Positions 56,246-64,000 of a DNA stretch of 64,000 bases are shown in pieces. Under the pieces are notes generated by a model. The model made no database searches and had not been told where the DNA came from. It saw only the letters and a list, made by a program, of their open reading frames with translations. Each line of letters starts with the position of its first letter. The stretch's first letter is position 1. The DNA is from CAVPMW01 sp963706515 (GTDB taxonomy: Bacteria > Chloroflexota > Anaerolineae > Anaerolineales > UBA4823): positions 248,001-312,000 of the forward strand of contig CAVPMW010000007.1 of NCBI GenBank assembly GCA_963706515.1, written 5' to 3'. Position numbers and translations under genes: made by a program.

Positions 56246-57789
56246 TACGTACCCTCCGTTACTATTTCACTTTGTCCCATGGCGGCATTCAATATGATCT
56301 CTTGAGTTGCCTCTTCGCGGCTAAAAATGCCCATCTGCCGTCCCTCGCGCATCACCAGGATCCGATCGCTCATCGCCATGATCTCGGGCATATCCGATGA
56401 AATCAGAATAATGCCCAATCCTTGCGCAGCGAGATCGTTAATGATGTGGTGTACCTCTACCTTTGCTCCCACGTCAATCCCTCGGGTAGGTTCGTCCAGG
56501 ATCAATAGCTGCGGATGGGTATTCAGCCACTTGCTCAACATTACTTTTTGCTGGTTCCCCCCGGAAAGCATGCCGACCGGATGGTTTATGCTTGGCGTCC
56601 GGATAGCAAGACGTTCTCGGTATTGCTCAGCAACCTTGTCTTCAGCACCTCGATTTATTATGCCTATGCCAGACAGGTATTGGTGCAGCATCGGTAAGGT
56701 GATATTGCTCGTGATGGACATAGGCATCGTCAGCCCAATCTGGCGGCGATCTTCGGTCATATATGCGATCCCGGCTGCAAGCCCCTCAGCTGGTGATTGG
56801 ATTTTTAGCGGCTTACCGTCCTGGATGATCTCCCCTGAGTCAGCGGGTTCAACGCCGAATAACGCCATGCCTACGTCTGTGCGCCGGGAGCCGACCAAAC
56901 CAGCAAAACCCAGCACTTCACCTCGGAACACATCAAAATTGATACCTGTAAATACATTTTCTTTTTCGAAGCCCCGAACTGACATCAACAGCTCACCGCG
57001 CGATCTTTTGGTCAGCGCAAAAAATTCCTCGATCTTCCGTCCAACCATATCCCGAATAGCACCCTCACGCGTTACTTCGCTGCGCGGCCGTGTAGAAATC
57101 CATTTGCCGTCCCGAAAAATGGTGACCCGATCAGCTATGTCAAATACCTCTTCCATGCGGTGGCTGATAAACAGAATAGAGACTCCCTGATCGCGCAGGG
57201 ATCGGGCTAATTTGAACAGCTGGCTGACCTCGTGAGCAGAGAGCGAGGCGGTTGGCTCATCCATAATCAATACCCGCACATTCAGCGAAATGGCTTTGGC
57301 GATTTCAATCGTTTGCTGTGCAGCGAGCGTCAGGCCGCGTGCCTGCATGCGCACATCGAGTCGTACATCCAGCTTGGCGAGGATGTTTTCTGCGTCCTTG
57401 TACATTTTCCCCCAATTCACAAAAAAGCCGCGATTCCGATGGGTGATGAAGATATTCTCGGCGACGTTTAAATCCGGGTAGACCATCGGTTCCTGGTAAA
57501 TCGCGGCAATCCCATACGCTTGAGCTTCTACGGAGTTTGTTATCCGGATCGGACTGCCATCCAGGACCATTTCGCCGCTATCCGTCTGGTAAACACCCGT
57601 CATAATCTTAATCAGGGTAGATTTGCCGGCACCGTTCTCACCCATCAGAGCATGGATCTCACCCGGGAATAAATCAAGCGACACGTCGTCCAATGCCTGT
57701 GTGGTATCAAAACGCTTGGAGATGTGCTTGATCTGCAGAACCGGGGTTTTGGTTTCCACAGTTGTCGGAATGTCTTTATCCATTCGCAC
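56245..57789 (-). CDS. Sugar ABC transporter ATPase, RbsA/RhaT-like, two nucleotide domains
   Basis: 514 residues, intact. The first nucleotide domain has GENGAGKST, the signature-like LAAQQTIEIAKAI and LIMDEPTASL; the second has the degenerate Walker A GLVGSRRTDVG, the signature LSGGNQQKVMLSKWL and LLILDEPTRGID. This layout is typical of carbohydrate-uptake family 2 (ribose/rhamnose) ATPases. A GTG at 57789 has AGGAT six bases upstream; the ATG at 57783 is the alternative. It starts three bases after the rhaB stop. Confidence 0.94.
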   Translation of the reverse strand: MRMDKDIPTTVETKTPVLQIKHISKRFDTTQALDDVSLDLFPGEIHALMGENGAGKSTLIKIMTGVYQTDSGEMVLDGSPIRITNSVEAQAYGIAAIYQEPMVYPDLNVAENIFITHRNRGFFVNWGKMYKDAENILAKLDVRLDVRMQARGLTLAAQQTIEIAKAISLNVRVLIMDEPTASLSAHEVSQLFKLARSLRDQGVSILFISHRMEEVFDIADRVTIFRDGKWISTRPRSEVTREGAIRDMVGRKIEEFFALTKRSRGELLMSVRGFEKENVFTGINFDVFRGEVLGFAGLVGSRRTDVGMALFGVEPADSGEIIQDGKPLKIQSPAEGLAAGIAYMTEDRRQIGLTMPMSITSNITLPMLHQYLSGIGIINRGAEDKVAEQYRERLAIRTPSINHPVGMLSGGNQQKVMLSKWLNTHPQLLILDEPTRGIDVGAKVEVHHIINDLAAQGLGIILISSDMPEIMAMSDRILVMREGRQMGIFSREEATQEIILNAAMGQSEIVTEGT

Positions 57790-57792
57790 TTT

Positions 57793-59274
57793 TCATCCTT
57801 CTACCAGGTTGAGGAACCGCTGGTATGCTTCATCCCATTGGGAATGATTGCGCGGCTCATAAGTCTCTAAATTAAACGAATGCGTTACAACCTGTCTGCC
57901 CTCAGCCAGCGAATTGATCTCGCCCAGCGCAATCGCCTGCATCAATATGTTGCCGATTGCCGTCGCTTCGCTGGGTCCCGCGATGACCTGGCGTCCGGTG
58001 GCATCGGCGGTGAGCTGGTTTAACAGGCGGTTCTTGCTGCCTCCGCCAACGATGTGCAGGGGTTGGAGCCTCGTACCAACCATGCTCTCAAGCTGCTCGA
58101 GCACCAGGCGATATTTGAGCGCCAGGCTCTCCAACGCGCAGCGAACAATCTCCCCTTTACTGGCGGGAACAGACTGGCCCCTCTGTTTACAATATGCCTG
58201 CAACCGTGACGGCATATCGCCCGGCTTGGAAAACTCGCTGTAATCCGGATCGACGAGAGCGAAAAATGGGGCTGCCTGTGAAGCCATCTGGGTCAGCTCA
58301 TCGTAAGAAAATTCTTCACCCTGGACAGCCCAGGTATGGCGGCACGCTTGCACCAGCCACAACCCGGCGATGTTCTTACTGAAACGGATGGTGCCATTCA
58401 CGCCGCCCTCGTTCGTAAAGTTGTATTTCAGGCTCAGAGGATTGATAATTGGGTAAGGCGATTCGATTCCCAGGATGGACCACGTACCGGAGCTGATCCA
58501 GGCAAAATTCTTCTCTTCGGCAGGCACGGCAGCGACCGCTGAGCCTGTGTCATGGCAGGCTGGAGCGATTACCGGGACAGCTAGAGCGCCTGTCTCATCA
58601 GCCAGCTTATGCCGCAAGGGACCGATGACGGTTCCCGGCTGAATGATCTCGGGGAAGATATGGCGCGGTATGCCCATCGCATTCAGCAGAGGCTCTGACC
58701 ACGCGCATTGGCGCGGATCGTAGCATTGGGTGGTCGTGGCAATGCTGAACTCGCAAACCTTTTCCCCGGTTAACCAGTAGTTAAGCATGTCGGGCATTGT
58801 TAAAAAGGTTTCAGCAATCTCCAGCGCTGGATCCCCTTTAACGACCATGGCAAGCAGTTGGTAAACCGAGTTAATCGGCATAAATTGGATGCCCGTACGC
58901 TCAAAAATCTCTTCCCGAGGCATTCGGCGGAAGGCCTCTTCCAAAATTCCATCCGTCCGGTTATCGCGATAATGGTACGGGTTGGAAATCAATGCGCCAC
59001 GCCGGTCGAGCAAACCGAAATCTACTCCCCATGTGTCTAGGCCAAGGCTGGCAAGCTGCTTCCCTTGATTGCGCACAACCTGGCCAATGCTGTTCTCAAT
59101 TTCGGTCAGCAAACGGAGAATATTCCAATGGCGTCCATCGGGCAGCTGCACCGGGGTATTTGGAAAACGATGCACTTCGGCTAATCTCAAATGACTGCCG
59201 TCGAATTCACCCAGGATCGCACGCCCGCTTTCCGCGCCCAGGTCTATCGCTAAATAATTCGATCCAGGTGTCAT
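57793..59274 (-). CDS. rhaB: Rhamnulokinase
   Basis: 493 residues, FGGY carbohydrate kinase fold. The N-terminus YLAIDLGAESGRAILGEFDG is the rhamnulokinase form of the phosphate-1 motif. LGLDTWGVDFGLLDRRGALI, ACHDTGSAVAAVPAEEKNFA, ISSGTWSILGIE and LHIVGGGSKNRLLNQLTADA (adenosine/FGGY region) follow. It phosphorylates L-rhamnulose at C1. Intact and in frame. Neighbours are the mutarotase and the ABC ATPase. Confidence 0.94.
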   Translation of the reverse strand: MTPGSNYLAIDLGAESGRAILGEFDGSHLRLAEVHRFPNTPVQLPDGRHWNILRLLTEIENSIGQVVRNQGKQLASLGLDTWGVDFGLLDRRGALISNPYHYRDNRTDGILEEAFRRMPREEIFERTGIQFMPINSVYQLLAMVVKGDPALEIAETFLTMPDMLNYWLTGEKVCEFSIATTTQCYDPRQCAWSEPLLNAMGIPRHIFPEIIQPGTVIGPLRHKLADETGALAVPVIAPACHDTGSAVAAVPAEEKNFAWISSGTWSILGIESPYPIINPLSLKYNFTNEGGVNGTIRFSKNIAGLWLVQACRHTWAVQGEEFSYDELTQMASQAAPFFALVDPDYSEFSKPGDMPSRLQAYCKQRGQSVPASKGEIVRCALESLALKYRLVLEQLESMVGTRLQPLHIVGGGSKNRLLNQLTADATGRQVIAGPSEATAIGNILMQAIALGEINSLAEGRQVVTHSFNLETYEPRNHSQWDEAYQRFLNLVEG

Positions 59275-59317
59275 CTTCCGCTCCGCAGGGTAAATAATAC
59301 CAGCGAGAATATCATCT

Positions 59318-59641
59318 TCAATCGAGGTGGAACACTTCTTCCAGCTCTACCATACTCTCATCGGGGTGCTGACCACCCAGGTTTTCAAAATATGGGGACA
59401 TCACCTCCTGCCATTTTTGATTGATTGCTTCTTTACTCATGCCTGCCAGCGCGGCCTGAAAACTCTCAGGGGTTTCAAAGTAGCCGAAGAGCAATCCATC
59501 CTCGCGGCTAAAAATCGAATAATTGTGCCAGCCTGTTCGGCGGAGGGCAGCGAGCATCTCAGGCCAAACTTCGTTATGGCGCTCCTTATACTCCTGCAGT
59601 ATATCCTGGCGCACTTTCAATAAAAAACCCACGCGTTTCAC
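59318..59641 (-). CDS. rhaM: L-rhamnose mutarotase
   Basis: 107 residues, the normal length. The family motif RHNEVWPEMLAALRRTGWHN contains the catalytic His of RhaM; IFSREDGLLFGYFETPESF and SPYFENLGGQHPDESM are also typical. It interconverts the alpha and beta anomers of L-rhamnose before isomerisation. Followed 43 bases later by rhaB. Confidence 0.93.
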   Translation of the reverse strand: MKRVGFLLKVRQDILQEYKERHNEVWPEMLAALRRTGWHNYSIFSREDGLLFGYFETPESFQAALAGMSKEAINQKWQEVMSPYFENLGGQHPDESMVELEEVFHLD

Positions 59642-59676
59642 TTTGACTCACCTCCGCCTGTACGCTCCAGAAAATG

Positions 59677-60777
59677 CTAGGCATATTCTCCATATTTCTT
59701 CGCGGCCGAAAGGAACTGCTCAATCTTCTCTATCGAGGTATCCGATTGGACGATATGCGCCGGCGAGCACATGTAGCCTCCGTTAGCGCCAAGGATGCGC
59801 ATCTTCTCTGCGACATCTTGATCGATTTCCTCCCGGGTACCCATGGGCAGCAGATACTGCTGGTCAATCGCTCCCCAAAAGGAAAGCCGGTCTCCGAAGC
59901 GGGATTTTAGGGCTTTGGGGTCATGCCCGGGCACGTTTGGCTGGACTGGGTTGAATACTTCCAACCCAATTTCAATCAGGTCATCCAGGATCGGCGCAAT
60001 AGCACCGTCACAGTGATACATCACCAGGACGCCCGGGTTGACCGCTTTAAGCTCGCGGAAAACCTCGGCAAAACGCGGCTTGAAGATACTGCGCCACATC
60101 CTGGGAGAAATAAGCATGCCATTTTGGGCGCCGAAATCATCGCCGGTCCAAATCCCGTCCACCCCGAGGGCAACGAGCTGTTTGCCGATACCGATGCTGA
60201 ATTCCTTGCACTTATCGAGTAAAGCACCAATATACGCTTCACCTTGCGCCATATCGATCATAAACTTTTCCAACCCGACCATATGCCATGCCATCTCGAA
60301 CATGGTCAGCTCGACGTCGCCGATGATGAAATAATCATCCCTGTATTTTTCAATATACCTTTTGGCATCTTCGAATCGACCGGCTGCATAAGGATCAGGG
60401 AATGAGAACCGGTTGACTTCCTCGACCGTTGCAACATTTGCGAATGGGCATTCGACAGTTTCCATGTAGAGCGGACCCTGGCGCATCTTCATCCCAAATT
60501 CATTGATGATGCAGCCATCCGCAGTCTTGGGATGAGTGTAACCAGCCGGTAAGCCGCCTCCCACGAGCACACAATCGCTGCCTAACGCGATGCGCAGCTC
60601 ATTACCAGAGATGCGATACATTAGATCTTCGTAATAAGAAGGGCTGTAATGGACCGGGATGTTCAGCTTTTGACCAAAACCATCCAGAAGAGGGCGGCAC
60701 AGATCAAACTGAACCGGTACCCGGTCGGGTACTCCATTCCGTTGCAAGGCTTTGTAGACTCGCTCTTTAGAATTCAA
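59677..60777 (-). CDS. UroD-family protein (methyltransferase-like)
   Basis: 366 residues of the uroporphyrinogen decarboxylase/cobamide methyltransferase superfamily. It starts at a TTG (60777) overlapping the previous stop (TTGA). Segments: RVYKALQRNGVPDRVPVQFD, GIWTGDDFGAQNGMLISPRM, VMYHCDGAIAPILDDLIEIG and GGYMCSPAHIVQSDTSIEKI. The HxCDG-like YHCDG and the late Cys in YMCSPAH match the zinc ligands of MtaA-type methyltransferases rather than the arginine-rich site of HemE. No corrinoid protein is near. UroD-like genes do occur in sugar clusters, with unknown role. Confidence 0.88.
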   Translation of the reverse strand: MNSKERVYKALQRNGVPDRVPVQFDLCRPLLDGFGQKLNIPVHYSPSYYEDLMYRISGNELRIALGSDCVLVGGGLPAGYTHPKTADGCIINEFGMKMRQGPLYMETVECPFANVATVEEVNRFSFPDPYAAGRFEDAKRYIEKYRDDYFIIGDVELTMFEMAWHMVGLEKFMIDMAQGEAYIGALLDKCKEFSIGIGKQLVALGVDGIWTGDDFGAQNGMLISPRMWRSIFKPRFAEVFRELKAVNPGVLVMYHCDGAIAPILDDLIEIGLEVFNPVQPNVPGHDPKALKSRFGDRLSFWGAIDQQYLLPMGTREEIDQDVAEKMRILGANGGYMCSPAHIVQSDTSIEKIEQFLSAAKKYGEYA

Positions 60778-62475
60778 TCTTTAATCTCCACGCTTGTTTC
60801 TCTTACGGCAGGAATGAACACATGGTCAATGTATACGGCAGGCGGAACCGGCTCCCCATGCAGGATTTTTTGGGCCAGGGAAATAAGTTTTTCGCCATAG
60901 AGTTCGGGCTCGTAAGCTGTGGAACCGATGATGGGACAGCCTGGCTTGCGCATTTCTTCGCGCACGCGCCGGTCTGCACCTTGCCCGACGATGACCACAT
61001 CCTTCTCCCGCCCCAATTTTTGCACGGCGAGCAGCGCGCCATAGGCAGCATCATCGTTAAAACAGATCACCGCGATGCGGTGCGCCTCAGGCATCTGTTT
61101 GAGGGCCATCGTCATCTCGTTCTCGCTGACCTCACACGTATTTCCACTATTCAGGGTCAGCCGTTTATCGCTGGGTACGCTGCCGATCACTGATTGGAGC
61201 TTATCCAGCTGACCCTGGATTCGCGCGGCGACCAAAGAGCCGGCTCTGGTCTCTTCGAGGATGACCAACCGGTCCAGGGAGCCGCCCCAATTCTCCACGA
61301 CCCAATCACCTAGCGCCAGTCCTGCCATGTGCCCCGCCCGGTAGTTATTCACCCCAAAGAAGGTGGCTCCGACGATGGGAATATCCACGGCGATCACCGG
61401 GATGCCTGCCTGGCGGAATTTATCCATGATTTGGTTGCCGATTTGTTCGTCGATCTGATATTCGATGACCAGGTCCAAATTTTGGGAGGCAAACCGTTCG
61501 GCAACAGCCAGGGCGGCTTCACTATCCAGGCGGTTATCTGCCAGGACGAGGTCAATATTCCCGGCAGCTTGAGCAGCTCGCTCGATGCTGCGACGCACAT
61601 CGATCGCAAAAGGCATGCTTTCGCCTAGGTTCGCAAACCCGATCCGGAAATGGCGGATTTCTTTGACGCACGGGTTGTAATCAACGCTGCCGTTCTCATC
61701 ACACACGGTGAAGATAATGCAGCCGCTCTGCATTTGTTCGATCCAGCGCGGGTTAAGCTTGCTGTCGGTATATATCCGCGAGATTTGGTCTGCACGGGCA
61801 AATGGAACCAGGTCCACCCTGCCAAATTTGCTCGAGTTCGATCAGAGCGACGACAGCCTCAGCATCATCGATCATCCGTGTCTTGATCTGCGCTTCCAGG
61901 ATATCGCGATCGGTCAAGCCAGCCTCAGGAGAGAAGCCGCTGCACGATACGAATGCTGTTTTGATGTGCAGTTCTTTCAGGAATTGATCGCTTGCCAGAT
62001 TTGTGACTGGGATACCGTCCGGATTTAACATTCCCCCCAGAAGCAGAACGGAATTTGCCGGGTTCTGAGCCAATTTCAAGCCAACCGGGATCCCATTTGT
62101 GATGACCGTGAGCCTGCGATGGTTGTTCAGAAATGAGGCCATCCTGAACACCGTCGTACTCGCATCGAGCAGGATCGTATCCCCATCCTCAATTAACTCA
62201 GCCGCCCAGCGCGCGATAAGCTGTTTTTCCGCTTCTTGAATCCGCAGCCGGTTGGTGAACGCCAGGTTGTAAATAGGATGCTCGTCGGTCGGGATTCCCC
62301 CTCCGCGCACGCGTTCCAGGCGACCTTCGCCTGCCAGGGCGTTCAGGTCGTTGCGGATCGTGCCTTCACTGGCTTGCAGGATTTGAGCGATCTCTGCCAC
62401 GCGAATACCTGGACGATCGTAAAGAAGCCTGAGCAGGCGATTCCTCCGATCGAACGTGGTAGAGGCTTTAGTCAT
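60774..62475 (-). CDS. DeoR family regulator fused to a periplasmic-binding-protein domain (one frameshift)
   Basis: The N-terminal DeoR helix-turn-helix reads RRNRLLRLLYDRPGIRVAEI, ASEGTIRNDLNALAGEGRLE, RVRGGGIP. The DeoR sensor domain follows (DTILLDASTTVFRMASFLNN, VITNGIPVGLKLAQNPANSV, LGGMLNPDG). The frame breaks near 61810, in ALIELEQIWQG, and resumes as VDLVPFARADQISRIYTDSK, completing the DeoR domain. It continues without a stop into a sugar-binding periplasmic-type domain (FRIGFANLGESMPFAIDVRR, AVDIPIVGATFFGVNNYRAG, AVICFNDDAAYGALLAVQKL) to 60774. About 567 codons. Such a double sensor is unusual. First gene of the rhamnose operon, so probably its repressor, like rhizobial RhaR (DeoR). 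Confidence 0.85.
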
Positions 62476-62540
62476 ATCGGCTAAATATCGAATTTATGCA
62501 AGTTGTTTTTGATGATTTTTGGTGATTACCGTCAAAATTC

Positions 62541-62568
62541 ATTATAGATATTTTTTGATAAATGTCAA
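62541..62568 (-). promoter_or_regulatory. Promoter of the rhamnose operon
   Basis: In minus-strand sense TTGACA (62568-62563) and TATAAT (62546-62541) are 16 bases apart, both perfect. Between the -10 and the start codon at 62475 lie several TTTTTGATGA/TTTTTGGTGA-like direct repeats (about 62503-62540, read on the plus strand), good candidates for DeoR-type operators. Confidence 0.8.
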
Positions 62569-62641
62569 TAACCACTTTTATCGCTCATCCAGATAAAAAA
62601 CATGACATATCCCGAATCTCATATTCAGCCTTAGTCATTGT

Positions 62642-62797
62642 GAAATAAGCCCCGCCCTCCACACCCTGCGGCATATGCGGCGGTAGGGGAAAATTCGGAA
62701 AAAAGGATGGGTTGCGGGCGGATGCCCGCAACCCATCCTTTTTTCCGATAAAAAACCCTCCCCCGATTTTTGGGGGAGGGCAGGGTGGGGCGATTTC
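62642..62797. repeat. Compound palindromic element, copy F (complete)
   Basis: End arms GAAATAAGCCCCGCCCT (62642-62658) and AGGGTGGGGCGATTTC (62782-62797) are near-complementary. Inside are a perfect hairpin (62695-62748) with TCGGAAAAAAGGATGGGTTG arms and a second hairpin CCCTCCCCC-GATTTTT-GGGGGAGGG (62756-62780). It lies between the class II aldolase 3' end and the rhamnose promoter and has the build of a small non-autonomous mobile repeat. Confidence 0.7.
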
Positions 62798-62891
62798 CAC
62801 GAATCGTGAAAAGAAATTTCTGAATCGCTATGAAAGATTAAATCTGAGGTGATTCATATTTACAATTCAGGCGGTGATTTCTGCCTGAGCA

Positions 62892-63653
62892 TTATTTATT
62901 CGTCAGCATGCGGCGGCGGTAGTGCTCATCCAGGCGCCTGTCGATCCGCTCGGCTTCTTCTGCTGATAAATAATTCGGTCCGCCCAATGCATACGCGCCG
63001 TGCAAGACGCGTGCAAATTTATCCCCCATTAAAGATATATTCAGCACCTCTTGTGAGGTTTTCCCCAGGGCAACCAGACCGTGGTTGCCCATCAAGATCA
63101 TCTTGGGGGTATGACCATACCGATCCTGGTACCGCTGCAGCTCTGCGCGCAGCACGCCAGCCAGCGCAAGTCCAGGGTCAACATACGGCAGCACTGCCGG
63201 GGCAATCCCGCACACCACGATCTCATCCGGAAATAGATGCTGCATGAAAGGTTCCGCGCCGAGCCTGCTGCACAGGATCTGCAGCACTGCAACCGGGTGG
63301 GTATGACCGATCCAATTGACATCCGGCTGCATCAAGCACAGCGCATGGAGGAAGGTTTCAACTGAAGGTTTTCGCTGAGACTTATCTACCAGCACCTCCA
63401 TCAACCCTGCTTCAACCTGTTCTTCCGTCAATGGACCAGAGTTGATCAAGGCATTCAACGCGTCCATGCGAACCCGGCTGAAACCGCGCTCGTCAATATT
63501 TTTTAGATGGCTCCCCGAAGCTTTAATCCAGAAGGTGCCATCCTCGCATTTCGCGCTCGTGTTCCCCTCGCCCAGGATGACCAGCTGGTTGGATTCCCTG
63601 GCTAATTCATGGGAAAGACTGATGAGTTCGTTTAGAATAGTGTTTGGGTCCAT
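62892..63653 (-). CDS. Class II aldolase family protein, probable rhamnulose-1-phosphate aldolase
   Basis: 253 residues from the ATG at 63653, which has AAAAGGACAT upstream. The zinc ligands appear as GHTHPVAV (two His) and MGNHGLVA (third His); GEGNTSAKCEDGTFWIKASG is the phosphate-binding N-terminal signature. The sequence differs from E. coli RhaD and is closer in style to generic class II aldolases/epimerases, so the substrate is inferred from position: the rhamnose operon next door has isomerase and kinase but no other aldolase. It would give DHAP and L-lactaldehyde. Confidence 0.8.
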   Translation of the reverse strand: MDPNTILNELISLSHELARESNQLVILGEGNTSAKCEDGTFWIKASGSHLKNIDERGFSRVRMDALNALINSGPLTEEQVEAGLMEVLVDKSQRKPSVETFLHALCLMQPDVNWIGHTHPVAVLQILCSRLGAEPFMQHLFPDEIVVCGIAPAVLPYVDPGLALAGVLRAELQRYQDRYGHTPKMILMGNHGLVALGKTSQEVLNISLMGDKFARVLHGAYALGGPNYLSAEEAERIDRRLDEHYRRRMLTNK

Positions 63654-63693
63654 GGATGTCCTTTTCACAATACTTTTATTATTTATTGCTTTG

Positions 63694-63801
63694 TGATTGG
63701 CCGAATGTAACTTTATAAAATTCAGCGCAAAAACGGCCAATCACTTGAGCAAACCGCCAGCTGGAGCACCGATTTATTAAAAATATTTTCAGCGGTTTGC
63801 T
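63694..63801. promoter_or_regulatory. Two inverted repeats in a divergent promoter region
   Basis: TGATTGGCCG (63694-63703)/CGGCCAATCA (63734-63743) and AGCAAACCGC (63748-63757)/GCGGTTTGCT (63792-63801) lie one after the other in the 301-base gap between the aldolase gene and the gene starting at 63955. All arms match perfectly. They may be operators or cruciform-forming sites; the rest of the gap is A/T-rich and shows no gene. Confidence 0.5.
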
Positions 63802-63954
63802 TAATTATAACCTCCCGCGATTTTCACTCTGCGGCTCGGAATGGATCCACTCCGCAGGTGATTAGAGAGTGGATTCTGGGCGAATGGTGGTATAAATCCA
63901 AATTGCACTTTACGATCAATGCGAATTGGTCGTCATTTCTAAAGGAGGCAGGCC

Positions 63955-64000
63955 ATGATTGAAGCTCCCTACCCCGAGCTGGATGAGCTGCTCAACCTGA
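63955..64000 (+). CDS. Start of an unidentified gene (partial)
   Basis: An ATG at 63955 behind a strong AAAGGAGG site opens a frame MIEAPYPELDELLNL that runs off the right edge. Fifteen residues are too few to name the product. It is divergent from the class II aldolase gene. Confidence 0.5.
   Translation, partial: MIEAPYPELDELLNL

Noticed and set aside
60774..62475. Separate DeoR and LacI-type genes
   Set aside because: The second frame begins with the end of the DeoR sensor domain and continues directly into the binding domain, so a single gene with one indel fits better.

Overview
The window looks like part of a draft chromosome of a member of the Chloroflexota, probably Anaerolineae-like. 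This is an inference: no rRNA, tRNA or other phylogenetic marker was recognised. It rests on the style of the proteins (lipoprotein HtrA with a long Gln/Pro linker, Thr/Pro-rich FecR protein, secreted beta-helix proteins ending in an LPL-x-R tag, MacB-type export systems, sugar ABC clusters). No CRISPR array, insertion sequence or phage module was seen. Many genes carry single-base frameshifts. They are few in the first 14 kb and very dense between about 39.6 and 56 kb, where even compensating pairs occur inside single genes, so I treat most as sequence errors and annotate the composite genes.

Layout: 0-14 kb holds, mostly on the minus strand, a DUF421 gene, a P-type ATPase remnant, a protein-quality block (S41 protease, TatA, HtrA and an FtsH-like protein that has lost its catalytic motifs), a two-component pair, and a four-gene oxidative demethylation-like cluster (Rieske oxygenase, two CrtI/CrtO-like flavoproteins, GcvT-like protein). 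14-18 kb holds two convergent secreted parallel beta-helix proteins. 18.5-27.5 kb holds a geranylgeranyl-reductase-like flavoprotein with a divergent TetR regulator, a MacB-type export system (permease, ATPase, adaptor), a second two-component pair and a VOC protein. 27.9-31.4 kb is a Fur-family regulator followed by a nickel/cobalt ECF transporter, with a Nur-like box over the promoter. 31.7-34.4 kb is an ECF sigma factor and its membrane FecR-domain partner.

34.5-46.3 kb is a carbohydrate region: a TIM-barrel isomerase/epimerase and GntR regulator diverge from a RuBisCO-like protein, then come an E1 alpha/beta pair and an E2, then from a separate LacI-type promoter a split transketolase, a second E1 alpha/beta pair and a LacI regulator. 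Converging on it is a long minus-strand operon (62.5 down to 46.4 kb) that starts at a near-consensus promoter with a DeoR-periplasmic-binding-protein fusion regulator and continues with a UroD-like protein, L-rhamnose mutarotase, rhamnulokinase, a rhamnose-type ABC transporter with a tandemly duplicated binding protein, L-rhamnose isomerase, two SDRs, another lipoyl/E2 unit, a metallo-hydrolase-like protein without its metal motif, and a cupin. A class II aldolase gene follows at 63 kb. Together these could take up L-rhamnose and split it to DHAP and lactaldehyde. The RuBisCO-like/transketolase/E1-E2 half has no assigned substrate and is the best candidate for an undescribed pathway; a branched pentose or apiose-type acid is the leading guess.

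A family of long intergenic hairpins with outer CCGGAAA/TTTCCGG-type arms recurs at least six times and marks boundaries between transcription units.
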